Positions 1-8,086 are shown, counted from the first letter of the stretch. The stretch: 36,975 nt of DNA from JBHIYN01 sp041984235 (GCA_041984235.1 JBHIYN010000028.1:1-36975), one strand, 5' to 3'. The notes: a model not told the origin generated them from the letters alone. Translations and numbers: made by a program.

Positions 1-393
1 TCCGCAACGCCGCGGACGGACTCCGCAGTAGCTCCGGAACGTACCGGAGGGAGCGAAAAGCGCGCTGAACCACGGCCCGGCGCGCTCTGGAGCGTAGCGA
101 GGAAGGCCGGCCGCAAGGCGCGGGAACTCGCGAGCAGCGCAGCGTACATCAGTACGTGAGCAGCGCAGCGATTTCCGCAACGCCGCGGACGGCCTCCGCA
201 GTAGCTCCAGAACGTACCGGAGGGAGCGAAAAGCGCGCTGAACCACGGCCCGGCGCGCTCTGGAGCGTAGCGAGGAAGGCCGGCCGCAAGGCGCGGGGAC
301 TCGCGAGCAGCGCAGCGTACATCAGTACGTGAGCAGCGCAGCGATTCCCGCAACGCCGCGGACGGCCTCCGCAGTAGCTCCAGAACGTGCCGG
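1..393. repeat. 173-bp tandem repeat, about 2.3 copies, cut by window edge
   Basis: Copies begin at about 1, 174 and 347, giving a period of 173 bp. The third copy is partial and stops at the base before the stop codon of the DUF1329 gene at 394. Only a few single-base differences separate the copies, for example near positions 23, 39 and 127 against their counterparts 173 bp on. Each full unit holds an internal direct duplication of GAGCAGCGCAGCG and GC-rich inverted pieces; CTCCGG-N6-CCGGAG is intact in the first copy only. A period not divisible by three argues against a coding repeat. The array continues off the left edge, so its size is unknown. Confidence 0.9.
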
Positions 394-1776
394 CTAGGTG
401 CCGAGTCGGCGCAGCGCCGCCTTCGTCAGAAACTCGTCGTAGACGTCCAGCCCGCGGTTGACCCACCAGCTCCAGCCGCCCGAGATCTCCCTGACCTGCT
501 TGAGGCGTGTCATGTGGTCGCTCTGCACGTCGTGGGCGTGCACATGGGTCCACGACCAGTAGGGATAGTTGCCGTCCATGACCTGCTTGCCCTTGTTGTC
601 GTAGACGGAATAGGCGCCGTCGAAGGACTTGAACATGTCGCCCTTGCGATCGTAGGTCACCATCAGGATGGGGAGGCCGGTGCGGGCGTCGAACCATACC
701 CGCTTCTTGCTGATCGGAGCGCGCGCGTAGCCGGTCGGCTCGGCCTCGCAGATGATGGCCTCCGGCACGAGCTCCACGCGCGTGTCCCAGAACTGGTCGC
801 CCTTGGGGCCGCCGTGGGTCTTGCCTTCCCAGTTCTCGTCGTCCGAATCCCAATTCTCGGTCAGCCCGGCGAGGAACGGCCCGCGGCCGATGATCTTGAA
901 GTTGCCCCAGGTCAGATAGGGATCGCCGGCCGCCCAGGTGTCGGAGAAGTAGAGGTGCGAGCCGGGCAGCAGCGGCTCGAATCGCTGGCTGGTGGGGAAG
1001 CTGCGCACGCGCTTGAACTGCGGCAGATAGCCCAGCAGATCCGGGAACTTGCGCTGGTCGTAAGGCCAGATGTTGAGGAACGAAGAGCCCTTGTAATCCT
1101 GCGGAATGGTGAAGAACACCGACTGGTAACGCAGCTTGTCCTCGTGTCCCGGCCAGTAGGGCGTGGGCTCGACCTTGATGCGTCCGACCGGCGCGAACTC
1201 GCACCAGGCGAGCTCGTAGCGGTAGCCGATGCGCCCGTCCTTGTCCTGCTCGTAGGTCTTGACCGGGTAGAACGAGACGTCATGCCGGCCCCAGGTCAGG
1301 GTGATGGCGGCGAAGAGCTCGAGGCCGCTGGTCGGCTCGGGGAACGGGTTCCCGCCGACCCAGGGTTTGCCGCCCTCGACGACGACGTTGCCGTTGTCGT
1401 CGAAGCTCGCCATGCCCTTGTGGCGCAGGGTGGCCTCGATGTACTCGACCGGCGAGAGCCTGGTGATGTCGGTGGTCGCCTTGACCAGCTCCAGCTTGCG
1501 GCCCTGCTGCTTGATCTGCATGTAGCGCACGCCGTCGAGCAGATCCTGGACGAGATCGACATTGTCGGCGTCGATGATGTCGCCTGGCTTCAGGGCGCCC
1601 TTGGTGTAGTTCTCGATCGACAGCAACTCGTCCGGGTACGACGCGCTGAAATCACCGTTCTCGGCGGCGGTAGTCCACACCGGCGCAAGCACGCCGGCGC
1701 CGAGCATACCGGCCGCGGTATTCTCGACGAAACGGCGACGGCTGTAGTCGACGTCGTACTTCCTGATTCGGAACAT
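394..1776 (-). CDS. DUF1329 family protein, Tat-exported, putative envelope lipophile-handling factor
   Basis: This 460-aa protein matches the DUF1329 family along its length, with motifs such as the central PQFKRVRSFP and a late FDARTGLPILMVTYD. Family members are periplasmic or outer-membrane associated, usually lie beside DUF1302 genes, and are thought to resemble LolA/LolB-type carriers; the biochemical role is unproven. The N-terminus carries a Tat-like signal, SRRRFVEN at about residues 12-19, then a short Ala/Gly-rich hydrophobic stretch ending near residue 38. The ATG is preceded by a good GGGGAG ribosome binding site about 7 bases away. It lies 129 bp after the COG0523 GTPase gene, so it may have its own promoter, though none is clear. 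Unusually, its partner DUF1302 gene is over 6 kb upstream, with the motor operon between. Confidence 0.88.
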   Translation of the reverse strand: MFRIRKYDVDYSRRRFVENTAAGMLGAGVLAPVWTTAAENGDFSASYPDELLSIENYTKGALKPGDIIDADNVDLVQDLLDGVRYMQIKQQGRKLELVKATTDITRLSPVEYIEATLRHKGMASFDDNGNVVVEGGKPWVGGNPFPEPTSGLELFAAITLTWGRHDVSFYPVKTYEQDKDGRIGYRYELAWCEFAPVGRIKVEPTPYWPGHEDKLRYQSVFFTIPQDYKGSSFLNIWPYDQRKFPDLLGYLPQFKRVRSFPTSQRFEPLLPGSHLYFSDTWAAGDPYLTWGNFKIIGRGPFLAGLTENWDSDDENWEGKTHGGPKGDQFWDTRVELVPEAIICEAEPTGYARAPISKKRVWFDARTGLPILMVTYDRKGDMFKSFDGAYSVYDNKGKQVMDGNYPYWSWTHVHAHDVQSDHMTRLKQVREISGGWSWWVNRGLDVYDEFLTKAALRRLGT

Positions 1777-1905
1777 GGGTTACTCCCCTGGGGTGTTTTC
1801 GGTAAGTCGTAGCGCGGACGGCAGCGGTTCAGTGCTTACGCCCGCGCCTGCCCGCCGGTTCATTTTTTTGCGTCGCAGCACGCATAGACTGCGCCGCGTT
1901 ACTGT

Positions 1906-2889
1906 TCAGACACACAAACGTGCGAAGCGTTCGTCCAGAGCGGCGGTGTCCAGCTCACGGCCGATGAAAACGAGACGGCTGTCATGGTCGCTGTCGGGCC
2001 AGTGGTCCAGCCACAAAACAGGGTAGAACTTGTTCTGCACGGCGTGCAACACCGCGGGGCGTCCGCCCTTCTCACGAAATCCCGCGAGCCCCTTGATGCG
2101 CAGAATGTTGTCTGCGAACTCGTTGACGACGTGATTGAGGAACACGCTGGTACCCGCCAGGCTGAGCGCCTGCGGATGCCTGATCACGTGCGTGTCGTAG
2201 GCGCCACCGTGATCGTGGTGACGGGCCGGCGTGTCGGCCAGCCAGCGCTCGAGGCCCTCGCCGCCGGGCCGGGGCTGGAAGGCTCCGCGGTCGAGCAGGC
2301 GCGCCGGCGGTACCGCACCGTGAACGGCCTCGATGATCTCGGCGCCGGGGTTGATCGCGCGCACCTGACGCTCGAGCCCGGCCAGGTCGGCGGCGTCGAT
2401 CAGATCGGTCTTGCTGATGACGACGAGATCGGCCAGGGCGACCTGGTTCGCCGCGGTCTCATGCGTGCTCAAGGTGGCCCCGCCATGCACGCCGTCGACC
2501 ATGCAGATCACGGCGTCGAGCTCGAATACCCGCATCAGCGGCGGATTCGCCATCAGCGTGTGGATCAGCGGAATCGGGTCGGCCAGACCGGTGGTCTCTA
2601 CCACGATGCGTTCGAAGCGCGGGATCTCGTCGAGGCAGCGGCGCTGGTAGAGATCGCGCAGGGTCATCACGAGATCCCCGCGGATGGTGCAGCACAGGCA
2701 ACCGTCGCGCAGCTCGACGATGTTCTCGGCGAGATCGGCGACCAGCAGGTGATCGATACCGATCTCGCCGAACTCGTTGACGATCAGCGCGGTGTTGGCG
2801 AAGGCCGGATCGGACAAGGCGGCGCGCAGCAGCGTCGTCTTGCCGCTACCGAGAAACCCGGTGAGCAGGGTAACGGGGAGACGTTTCAA
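1906..2889 (-). CDS. COG0523 (CobW/YjiA/ZigA-type) GTP-binding metallochaperone
   Basis: A cytoplasmic G3E-family GTPase of 327 aa if translated from TTG at 2889. Visible motifs are the P-loop GFLGSGKTT near residues 11-19, the family metal motif GCLCC (cysteines 64, 66, 67), a VVETTGLADP switch region and SKTD for guanine specificity. A histidine-rich stretch, ARHHDHGG, lies before the C-terminal CobW_C domain. COG0523 proteins deliver zinc, cobalt or iron to target enzymes, or help under zinc starvation. The start is uncertain: the reading frame continues upstream, but the previous gene ends at 2943 and between there and 2889 only CTG, ATT and TTG triplets are usable. None has a clear ribosome binding site. 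It follows the TPR gene by about 53 bp and is probably the last gene of the ExbB operon. Confidence 0.87.
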   Translation of the reverse strand: MKRLPVTLLTGFLGSGKTTLLRAALSDPAFANTALIVNEFGEIGIDHLLVADLAENIVELRDGCLCCTIRGDLVMTLRDLYQRRCLDEIPRFERIVVETTGLADPIPLIHTLMANPPLMRVFELDAVICMVDGVHGGATLSTHETAANQVALADLVVISKTDLIDAADLAGLERQVRAINPGAEIIEAVHGAVPPARLLDRGAFQPRPGGEGLERWLADTPARHHDHGGAYDTHVIRHPQALSLAGTSVFLNHVVNEFADNILRIKGLAGFREKGGRPAVLHAVQNKFYPVLWLDHWPDSDHDSRLVFIGRELDTAALDERFARLCV

Positions 2890-2942
2890 GGTGGGACGGG
2901 GAGCGCGACGAATGCCGGTGCGGACGGCGGCCGCGGCCGGTG

Positions 2943-5195
2943 TCAGGAATCGACCGCGGCCCGGGCCGCGCCGCACGCGGCGCTGGCGCGCGCGGCCTCG
3001 AAGTCGGAGGCGTACTGGGCCGGCATGTGCTCGGCGGCCCGATCGACCTCCGCGAGCAGGGAGCAGGCCTGGTCGGGGCGCGTCGAGTGGCTGCGGATAC
3101 GCACGCGGTTCAGCATCCCTTCCCACCAGATGGCCATGGTCGGCACCGCCTTGTTCGTGATCACGCCCCAGGCCTGGTCGGCCTCGAACGGCTTCTCGGT
3201 CGCCTCCGCGGCGCGCGCCAGGAGCTGCCAGGCGTCGCCCGAGGTCGGGTGCTCGCGGGTGAACTCCCGTGCCGTGTCGAACGCCGCCTCGGCGTCGCCC
3301 AGGGCGAGCAGATCCTCGACGATGAGGGCTCGGAAACGCCGATCCATGTCCGGCAGATCCTTCGCCCCCGGCGCCGCCAGGCGCGCCAGCTCGAGGCGCT
3401 CCGCGACATCCTCGCGCTCGGCGATGAAAGGATAGAGAAACTCCATCTGCCAGCTCGCAATGCCCTGCGCGGCGGTTTGCGCGATGAACCCGGCGACCTT
3501 GGCGTTGTCGCCCATGCGATCGTAGAGCTGCAGGCGCGACCATGCCAGGGCGCGCTTGATGTCGAGGTTGGACTGCTCCTTCTGCTCGATGAAATCGATC
3601 GCCTTCAGCACCTCCTCCGGCTGCTCGTCGACCAGGGCGCGCATCTGCAGCAGGATGGCGAAATTGAACGGGTCGGCCTTGTCCGCCTTGGGCAGCTTCT
3701 GGAACGCGCGAATGCCGTCTTTCGCCAGGCCCTTGGCAAGCGCGATCTTCGAGCGCGCGATCTTGTTGCTGAAGTCGCGCGCGATGATTTGGTAGGCCGT
3801 GCGCTGGACGTCGCCCTTGAACTTGCCGGAGGACTGGATCTGGTTCAGCGACTGCAGGGCGGTCGAGGCATTTGACGCGGTCTGCGCGATCATCAGCCGC
3901 GCCGAGTCGGCATCGGCGTCGTTCGGGCTCTTGCGCACGAAGCGCTGCGCGGCCTGTCGCAGGCTCTTGCGGTTGGCCGCCGAGCCGCCGCCCTGCTCGC
4001 GCGCGGCATACACGGCATAGAGCAGCTTGGAGGCGTTCTTGTCGAGGTCCTCGGGCAGGTTCTTCTCGCGCAGCAGCTTCTCCAGGATGGTGACTGCCGG
4101 CTGGTAGATCTCGGCCTTGTACGCCGCCACCGCCCAGCGGTATCGGTAGTAGCTGAGATCGAGGTTGCGCGGCGGCACCACCGCCTTGAAGAAGGCCTCG
4201 TACTTCTGCATGGCGTTGTAGTAGTGCTCGTACTGCAGCGCGAACTCGGCACCTGCGAGATCGGTGTAAGGTCCGACGTCGACGCCCGACAGCTCCTGGG
4301 CGTAAATCATCATGTCGCTCAGCAGCGACTGGTCGATGTGGCCGGCCTCGATGATGGCGCGCAGCCGCTCGGCTGCCTCCAGCGGGCGCCCGCCCGTCTT
4401 GCGGCTGTCCTGTAGCAGGGCAAACGCCTCTACCCGCAGCAGGCGCGCCTCGGTAGCGTCGATCGCGCGCCCGCGGCGGTCGGTCTTGACCTGCCCGCTC
4501 TTGGCCTCGAGCAGGCGCAGCTCGAGCTGCACCGCTTCGCGCACCGGCGAGTCTGGTTCGGACGCCAGCGCGGTATCCAGGTTCTCGAAGATCTTCATGG
4601 CGCGGTCGTTGCGCCCGCGTTCGAGCTCAACGTAACCGAGCCCGAGCCAGCCGCCGTAAACCAGTCCCGGGCGGAAGAGTTGCATCGAGGCGGCGCGGAA
4701 GCCTTTCTCGGCCGGCAGCAGGGCCTGCGTACGCAACCCGCGATCCTCGATGCGCCGCGCCAGCTCGAGGTCGACCCAGGCGCGCCAGTAGGGAAAGGCG
4801 GCCAGGGCGAAGCTCATGTCGTCCCATACCTGCGAACGGTACAGGCGCTCGAGCGCGGCCTCGTTCTCGTTGGTCTCGCCCTCGATCGCCTCCAGGCGCT
4901 TCTCGGTCACCTGGCGCATCTGTTCGAGCAGCTTGCGCAGGGTCTCGAGGTCCGCCGTCGACACCTGTGACTGGCGCACTTCGTCGATCACGGGGCCGAT
5001 GGTGTTGGCGACCTCGAACACCTCCTTTGCCGGAGGCTGCCCCTGCAGCCGCGCGAGGAAGCCGCGTGCCTGCTCGATCGCGGCGCTGCCGCTTGCGGCG
5101 ACGGCCGCCCCGCCGCACAGCAGCAGCGCGAGCGCGGCGACGGCGCGCAGCGGTGCGCGTGTGACCCGCTCTTGCATGCCACTCAGGCTCACCAT
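2943..5195 (-). CDS. Periplasmic TPR/helical-repeat protein of the ExbB/ExbD/VWA operon
   Basis: A protein of about 750 aa with an N-terminal signal peptide (hydrophobic Ala/Leu core, cleavage expected around AVAAS) followed by almost wholly helical sequence. A coiled-coil-like part at about residues 50-110 leads into TPR-like repeats, for example LGLGYVELERGRNDRAMKIF and AAYKAEIYQPAVTILEKLL. No catalytic motif is seen. ATG 5195-5193 shares its first base with the TGA stop of the VWA gene (TGATG), which implies translational coupling; an in-frame GTG lies one codon earlier. In Vibrio and Shewanella TonB2-type operons a TPR gene also follows tonB2, so by position this is likely a periplasmic scaffold or partner of the motor effector. 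That role is inferred. Confidence 0.82.
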   Translation of the reverse strand: MVSLSGMQERVTRAPLRAVAALALLLCGGAAVAASGSAAIEQARGFLARLQGQPPAKEVFEVANTIGPVIDEVRQSQVSTADLETLRKLLEQMRQVTEKRLEAIEGETNENEAALERLYRSQVWDDMSFALAAFPYWRAWVDLELARRIEDRGLRTQALLPAEKGFRAASMQLFRPGLVYGGWLGLGYVELERGRNDRAMKIFENLDTALASEPDSPVREAVQLELRLLEAKSGQVKTDRRGRAIDATEARLLRVEAFALLQDSRKTGGRPLEAAERLRAIIEAGHIDQSLLSDMMIYAQELSGVDVGPYTDLAGAEFALQYEHYYNAMQKYEAFFKAVVPPRNLDLSYYRYRWAVAAYKAEIYQPAVTILEKLLREKNLPEDLDKNASKLLYAVYAAREQGGGSAANRKSLRQAAQRFVRKSPNDADADSARLMIAQTASNASTALQSLNQIQSSGKFKGDVQRTAYQIIARDFSNKIARSKIALAKGLAKDGIRAFQKLPKADKADPFNFAILLQMRALVDEQPEEVLKAIDFIEQKEQSNLDIKRALAWSRLQLYDRMGDNAKVAGFIAQTAAQGIASWQMEFLYPFIAEREDVAERLELARLAAPGAKDLPDMDRRFRALIVEDLLALGDAEAAFDTAREFTREHPTSGDAWQLLARAAEATEKPFEADQAWGVITNKAVPTMAIWWEGMLNRVRIRSHSTRPDQACSLLAEVDRAAEHMPAQYASDFEAARASAACGAARAAVDS

Positions 5196-6313
5196 CACAG
5201 CACGTCCAGCAGGGCCTGCATCTCGTTGGCGAACTGGTCGCCCATGATCAGCTTGATGAGACGCTTGGTCAGCTTGAGCTCACCGTCCAGCGTGGCGGTA
5301 TCCCCGCGCCCGGCCTCGCCGATGACGAGAAAGTCGTGCATGGGCGCGTTGCGGTACAGCGCGCGGCTGACCTTGCGGCCGAGCTTGGCTTCGAGCAGGT
5401 GCGGGTTGGCCTGGTCGCTGACGTCCAGCGTCGACACCGTGCCGCCATTGCGGCGGAAGTACTCGACCAGGTTCACGACCTTGTCGAGTTGGCCTTCCTT
5501 CATGGGCGCGTCGCCGATGACGATGATGAGCTTGCGCGCGCCGAGGCGCCAGCCGGACTGCTCGATGGCGTCCTTGAGGCCGGCATCGACCGCCTCGAAC
5601 CAGTCGCCCCCGCCCTTGGCCTCGAGACGGGACAGGAAACGGTAGAGCTTGCCGGTGCTGTAAGTGAGCGGCTGCACGCGGGTGGTGAACTCTGGGTCGT
5701 CGCGATCGCGGTAGGCGACGAAGCCGAAACGGGCAATCGGCACCAGCGAGCGCACGATCTGGGAGATATCCTCGATCCGGTCCTTGACCTCCTCGATGAC
5801 CCAGTCCATGGAGCCGGTCGCGTCGATACAGAACACCACGTCCAGACCGGCCGCGCGCAGCCCGGCGATGTAGGCGGCAAAGCGCGCCGTGCCGTCGCCC
5901 AGGCCATTGCCGATGCCGGTCTTGAAACCGCCGATGCCGGAGCCCTCGCTGAGCGGCACCGCGGTCAGCCCGGTCGGGATATCGATGCCCTGGAAGCCGC
6001 CGGACTGCGCCTCGAGTGCGGTGGTGACGTCGGGCGGTGGTGGCGCCACGGCCTTGGGCGCGATCAGGATCTCGGGCGGATCGAGCTCGAGGTCTTCCTC
6101 GAACTCGAGCTGCTCCTCCGGTGGCTCGGGCTTCTCGAGCAGCACCTCGGGTGGCTGCTCGATGATGATGGCAACCTCGTCCTCGCTCGGCGGCAGCGGA
6201 GCCAGCGGCTCGATCTGGCGCCCCACCCGCCAGGAGACGATGGCGTGGACCACAGCGGAAAGCGCCAGCAGGCTGACCCAGACGACCAGGCGTCGCGTCG
6301 AGCGGCGCAGCAT
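5195..6313 (-). CDS. TonB-like membrane-anchored von Willebrand factor A domain protein
   Basis: A 372-aa protein with an N-terminal anchor at about residues 9-28 in which Ser19 and His23 reproduce the SxxxH motif of the TonB transmembrane helix. A proline- and glutamate-rich linker spans roughly residues 35-95, then a Gly-rich region. A VWA domain starts at about residue 155: MIDAS residues are D164-A-T166-G-S168 in CIDATGSM, then the FVAYRDRDD loop, GGGD at 234-237 and IGDAP at 267-270. No TonB C-terminal domain is present. The gene starts one base after the stop of the second ExbD gene and overlaps the TPR gene, in the slot where TonB would sit. Inference: ExbB/ExbD energise this protein so that its VWA domain reaches into the periplasm to act on a partner, in a metal-dependent way. 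Confidence 0.85.
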   Translation of the reverse strand: MLRRSTRRLVVWVSLLALSAVVHAIVSWRVGRQIEPLAPLPPSEDEVAIIIEQPPEVLLEKPEPPEEQLEFEEDLELDPPEILIAPKAVAPPPPDVTTALEAQSGGFQGIDIPTGLTAVPLSEGSGIGGFKTGIGNGLGDGTARFAAYIAGLRAAGLDVVFCIDATGSMDWVIEEVKDRIEDISQIVRSLVPIARFGFVAYRDRDDPEFTTRVQPLTYSTGKLYRFLSRLEAKGGGDWFEAVDAGLKDAIEQSGWRLGARKLIIVIGDAPMKEGQLDKVVNLVEYFRRNGGTVSTLDVSDQANPHLLEAKLGRKVSRALYRNAPMHDFLVIGEAGRGDTATLDGELKLTKRLIKLIMGDQFANEMQALLDVL

Positions 6314-6314
6314 C

Positions 6315-6752
6315 TCAGCTCCCTTCGACCCGCTTCTGGGTGACGAGCACGAACTGCAGGATGCCCGCCTGCGACGCGGTCTTCATGATCTTCGATACCG
6401 TCAGCGCGTCGACCTTGGCATCGGCGTGAATCTTGATCTTCTCGTGAGCACTGAGCTTTGCCAGTTCCACTTCGAGCTGCTCCTGTGAAACAGGACGGTT
6501 CTCGAGCCGCATGGAGCCGTCCTTCTTCACGCTTAGAGTGGGCACCTGCGGTGAAGGTTCAGCGTCGCGGGTGGCGACCGGCGGCGTTACATCGTAATCC
6601 GGCTGCAGATTGCCCGCGATCATGAAGTACAGCAGCAGCAGGAAAATCACGTTGATCATCGGGATCACGTTCTCTTCCTGCGTCGCCTTGTTGCCGACCA
6701 GGCGGCGGCGCAGGTCCTGGTAATCCGATCCCCGGCGAATCTTTCGCGGCAT
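6315..6752 (-). CDS. ExbD/TolR-family biopolymer transport protein with Asn at the proton-Asp site
   Basis: A 145-aa ExbD/TolR-type protein with a short cytoplasmic N-terminus, one transmembrane helix at about residues 29-47 and a periplasmic domain of ExbD type. The usual helix start PLIDxxF reads PMINVIF here, so Asn34 stands where ExbD and TolR normally have the proton-carrying Asp. The upstream paralogue retains the Asp. It is encoded 25 bp after that paralogue and ends one base before the VWA gene. The family assignment is firm. Whether this subunit forms a heterodimer with the Asp-bearing one is inference. Confidence 0.88.
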   Translation of the reverse strand: MPRKIRRGSDYQDLRRRLVGNKATQEENVIPMINVIFLLLLYFMIAGNLQPDYDVTPPVATRDAEPSPQVPTLSVKKDGSMRLENRPVSQEQLEVELAKLSAHEKIKIHADAKVDALTVSKIMKTASQAGILQFVLVTQKRVEGS

Positions 6753-6777
6753 GGCGCTGCTCCCCTTCGCCCGTGGC

Positions 6778-7200
6778 TTACTCGAAGCGTTTCGCGGCAG
6801 CCATGGAGATGTTGTAGATCTCGTGCTGGTTGAACAGATCCATCACGTCTACCGCCCGTTGCAGGATGACGTCCGGATCGACCGCGAGCATGACCCGGGT
6901 TTCCTCGGGGCTGGAGATCCTCGCGGCGTAGGCGCGCAGCGCGTCGATGGAGCTCTCGCCGCCATTCAGCCACACGCTGCCGTTGTCGTGCAGGTCGACG
7001 GCAATCATGGTCGAGTCGTTCGGCGCACCGGCGCTACTGGCCGACTGCGAGAACTCGATCGCGCGCGGCCGCAGGAAATTGGTCTGCAGCATGAAGAACA
7101 CCAGCAGGATGAACACGCAGTCGATCAGCGGCGTCAGCGACATGCGCCCCGAGCGCCGATGGCGGCGCATGGGCATCAATGCCTGCCGGGTGGCGTCCAT
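6778..7200 (-). CDS. ExbD/TolR-family biopolymer transport protein, canonical Asp
   Basis: A 140-aa protein with a basic cytoplasmic N-terminus (RRHRRSGR), a single transmembrane helix at about residues 22-42 and a periplasmic ExbD domain. The helix has PLIDCVFILLVFFML, with Asp27 at the position of the proton-conducting Asp of ExbD and TolR. In known systems two ExbD helices sit inside an ExbB pentamer and use proton flow to turn or shift. The ATG lies three bases downstream of the ExbB stop codon, so the two are surely co-transcribed. The operon has two different ExbD genes, this one with Asp and the next with Asn. Confidence 0.9.
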   Translation of the reverse strand: MDATRQALMPMRRHRRSGRMSLTPLIDCVFILLVFFMLQTNFLRPRAIEFSQSASSAGAPNDSTMIAVDLHDNGSVWLNGGESSIDALRAYAARISSPEETRVMLAVDPDVILQRAVDVMDLFNQHEIYNISMAAAKRFE

Positions 7201-7203
7201 ACG

Positions 7204-7863
7204 TCAGGCATTCTCGCTCATGGTGAGGATGCGGGTGACGAGGTCGGTCACCTGGTCGGCGAGCGATTCGAGCCTGGATTCGAGCAGTGCGTGCATGACC
7301 GCGAAGGGGATGGCGATGGAGAGCCCGACCGCGGTCGTGAGCAGCGCCTCCCAGATCCCGCTCGCAAGCGCCGAGGATTCACCGGCGGCGCCCGCGCTCA
7401 CGGCGAGCCCGCGGAAGGCGTCGATCATGCCGAGCACCGTGCCCAGTAATCCGAGCACCGGCGCGAGGTAGTAGATCAGCTCCAGCGGCCGCAGGTTGCG
7501 CGCATAGCCGCGCAGGAAAGCGGACGCCCGCCGCAGCAGTTCGTCGTGCAGCAGGTCCGGCTCCATCGTCGCGCGCTTCTGCAGGCCGTACTTGAGGTCA
7601 GCCGCGATGCCGAGGCGGGAGCGGTCGAGTATCGTGGTGGCCTTGTCGTGTTCGCCCGCCTGCCACTGGTCGATCGCGGTATCCAGGCGCTTGAGCGTCG
7701 CCCGCCCGGCGCCGGAAAACTGGAGGAACTTGACCAGTGCCAGCGCCAGCCCGAGCACCGAGGCCACGAGCAGCACGCCGACCACGGGCCCGCCCAGTTT
7801 GAGCAGCATGGTCGCGCCGTTGATGATTTCCTGCAGCAGGCCGGGGTTCGTCGTGGGATCCAT
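7204..7863 (-). CDS. MotA/TolQ/ExbB proton channel family protein
   Basis: A 219-aa inner-membrane protein with the three-helix ExbB layout: a first helix at about residues 24-44, a cytoplasmic helical section, then two long helices at about 125-150 and 167-195. The second holds APVLGLLGTVLGMIDAF, a hallmark of the family, and the third has the conserved TTAVGLSIAIPF stretch. It is the first gene of the ExbB-ExbD-ExbD-VWA-TPR-GTPase operon. Upstream is a 275-bp gap that also holds the terminator of the DUF1302 gene. A weak minus-strand -10-like TATCCT at 7899-7904 has no good -35. Whether it should be called ExbB or TolQ cannot be told from sequence; the operon lacks TolA, TolB and Pal. Confidence 0.92.
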   Translation of the reverse strand: MDPTTNPGLLQEIINGATMLLKLGGPVVGVLLVASVLGLALALVKFLQFSGAGRATLKRLDTAIDQWQAGEHDKATTILDRSRLGIAADLKYGLQKRATMEPDLLHDELLRRASAFLRGYARNLRPLELIYYLAPVLGLLGTVLGMIDAFRGLAVSAGAAGESSALASGIWEALLTTAVGLSIAIPFAVMHALLESRLESLADQVTDLVTRILTMSENA

Positions 7864-8086
7864 GGGCGGGGTCTGACCTCGGTTGAGTCGGGCTGCCTAG
7901 GATAGCGGAATCGTCCCGACGTGGGCGCTAAATTGTGTGAACAAGCCGAGCGCGCGGCGCGCCTTCGGCACCACCGTCGACGATAGCGGGCCACTGCATC
8001 TTGATGCACGTCATCTGCGTCCGCATGCCGCAGTGCCGCATGCGCGACGCGCATCGCGGCGTGATCGCGGTGCATCGCGGGCGGGC
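7864..8086. other. Intergenic region upstream of ExbB operon, rich in short inverted repeats
   Basis: No gene is supported here. The stretch 7995-8080 carries many short inverted and direct repeats: TGCATC-TT-GATGCA at about 7996-8009, GCATGC twice around CGCAGTGCC, and repeated GCATCGCGG/GATCGCGG units. This could be leader structure or regulator sites for the minus-strand ExbB operon. No consensus sigma70 promoter was found. Confidence 0.45.

Noticed and set aside
1..393. Repeat array considered as a CRISPR
   Set aside because: The units are contiguous 173-bp copies with no unique spacers, and no cas gene is present.
149..1204. Minus-strand frame running from the DUF1329 gene into the repeat array
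   Set aside because: It is out of frame with the DUF1329 protein, Arg-rich and without motifs; its end merely reads through the 173-bp repeats.
7204..7863. ExbB-like gene considered as part of a Tol-Pal or Zorya-type system
   Set aside because: TolA, TolB and Pal are absent, and there is no MotB-type ZorB or helicase gene; two ExbD genes and a TonB-like helix on the next protein fit a Ton-type motor better.
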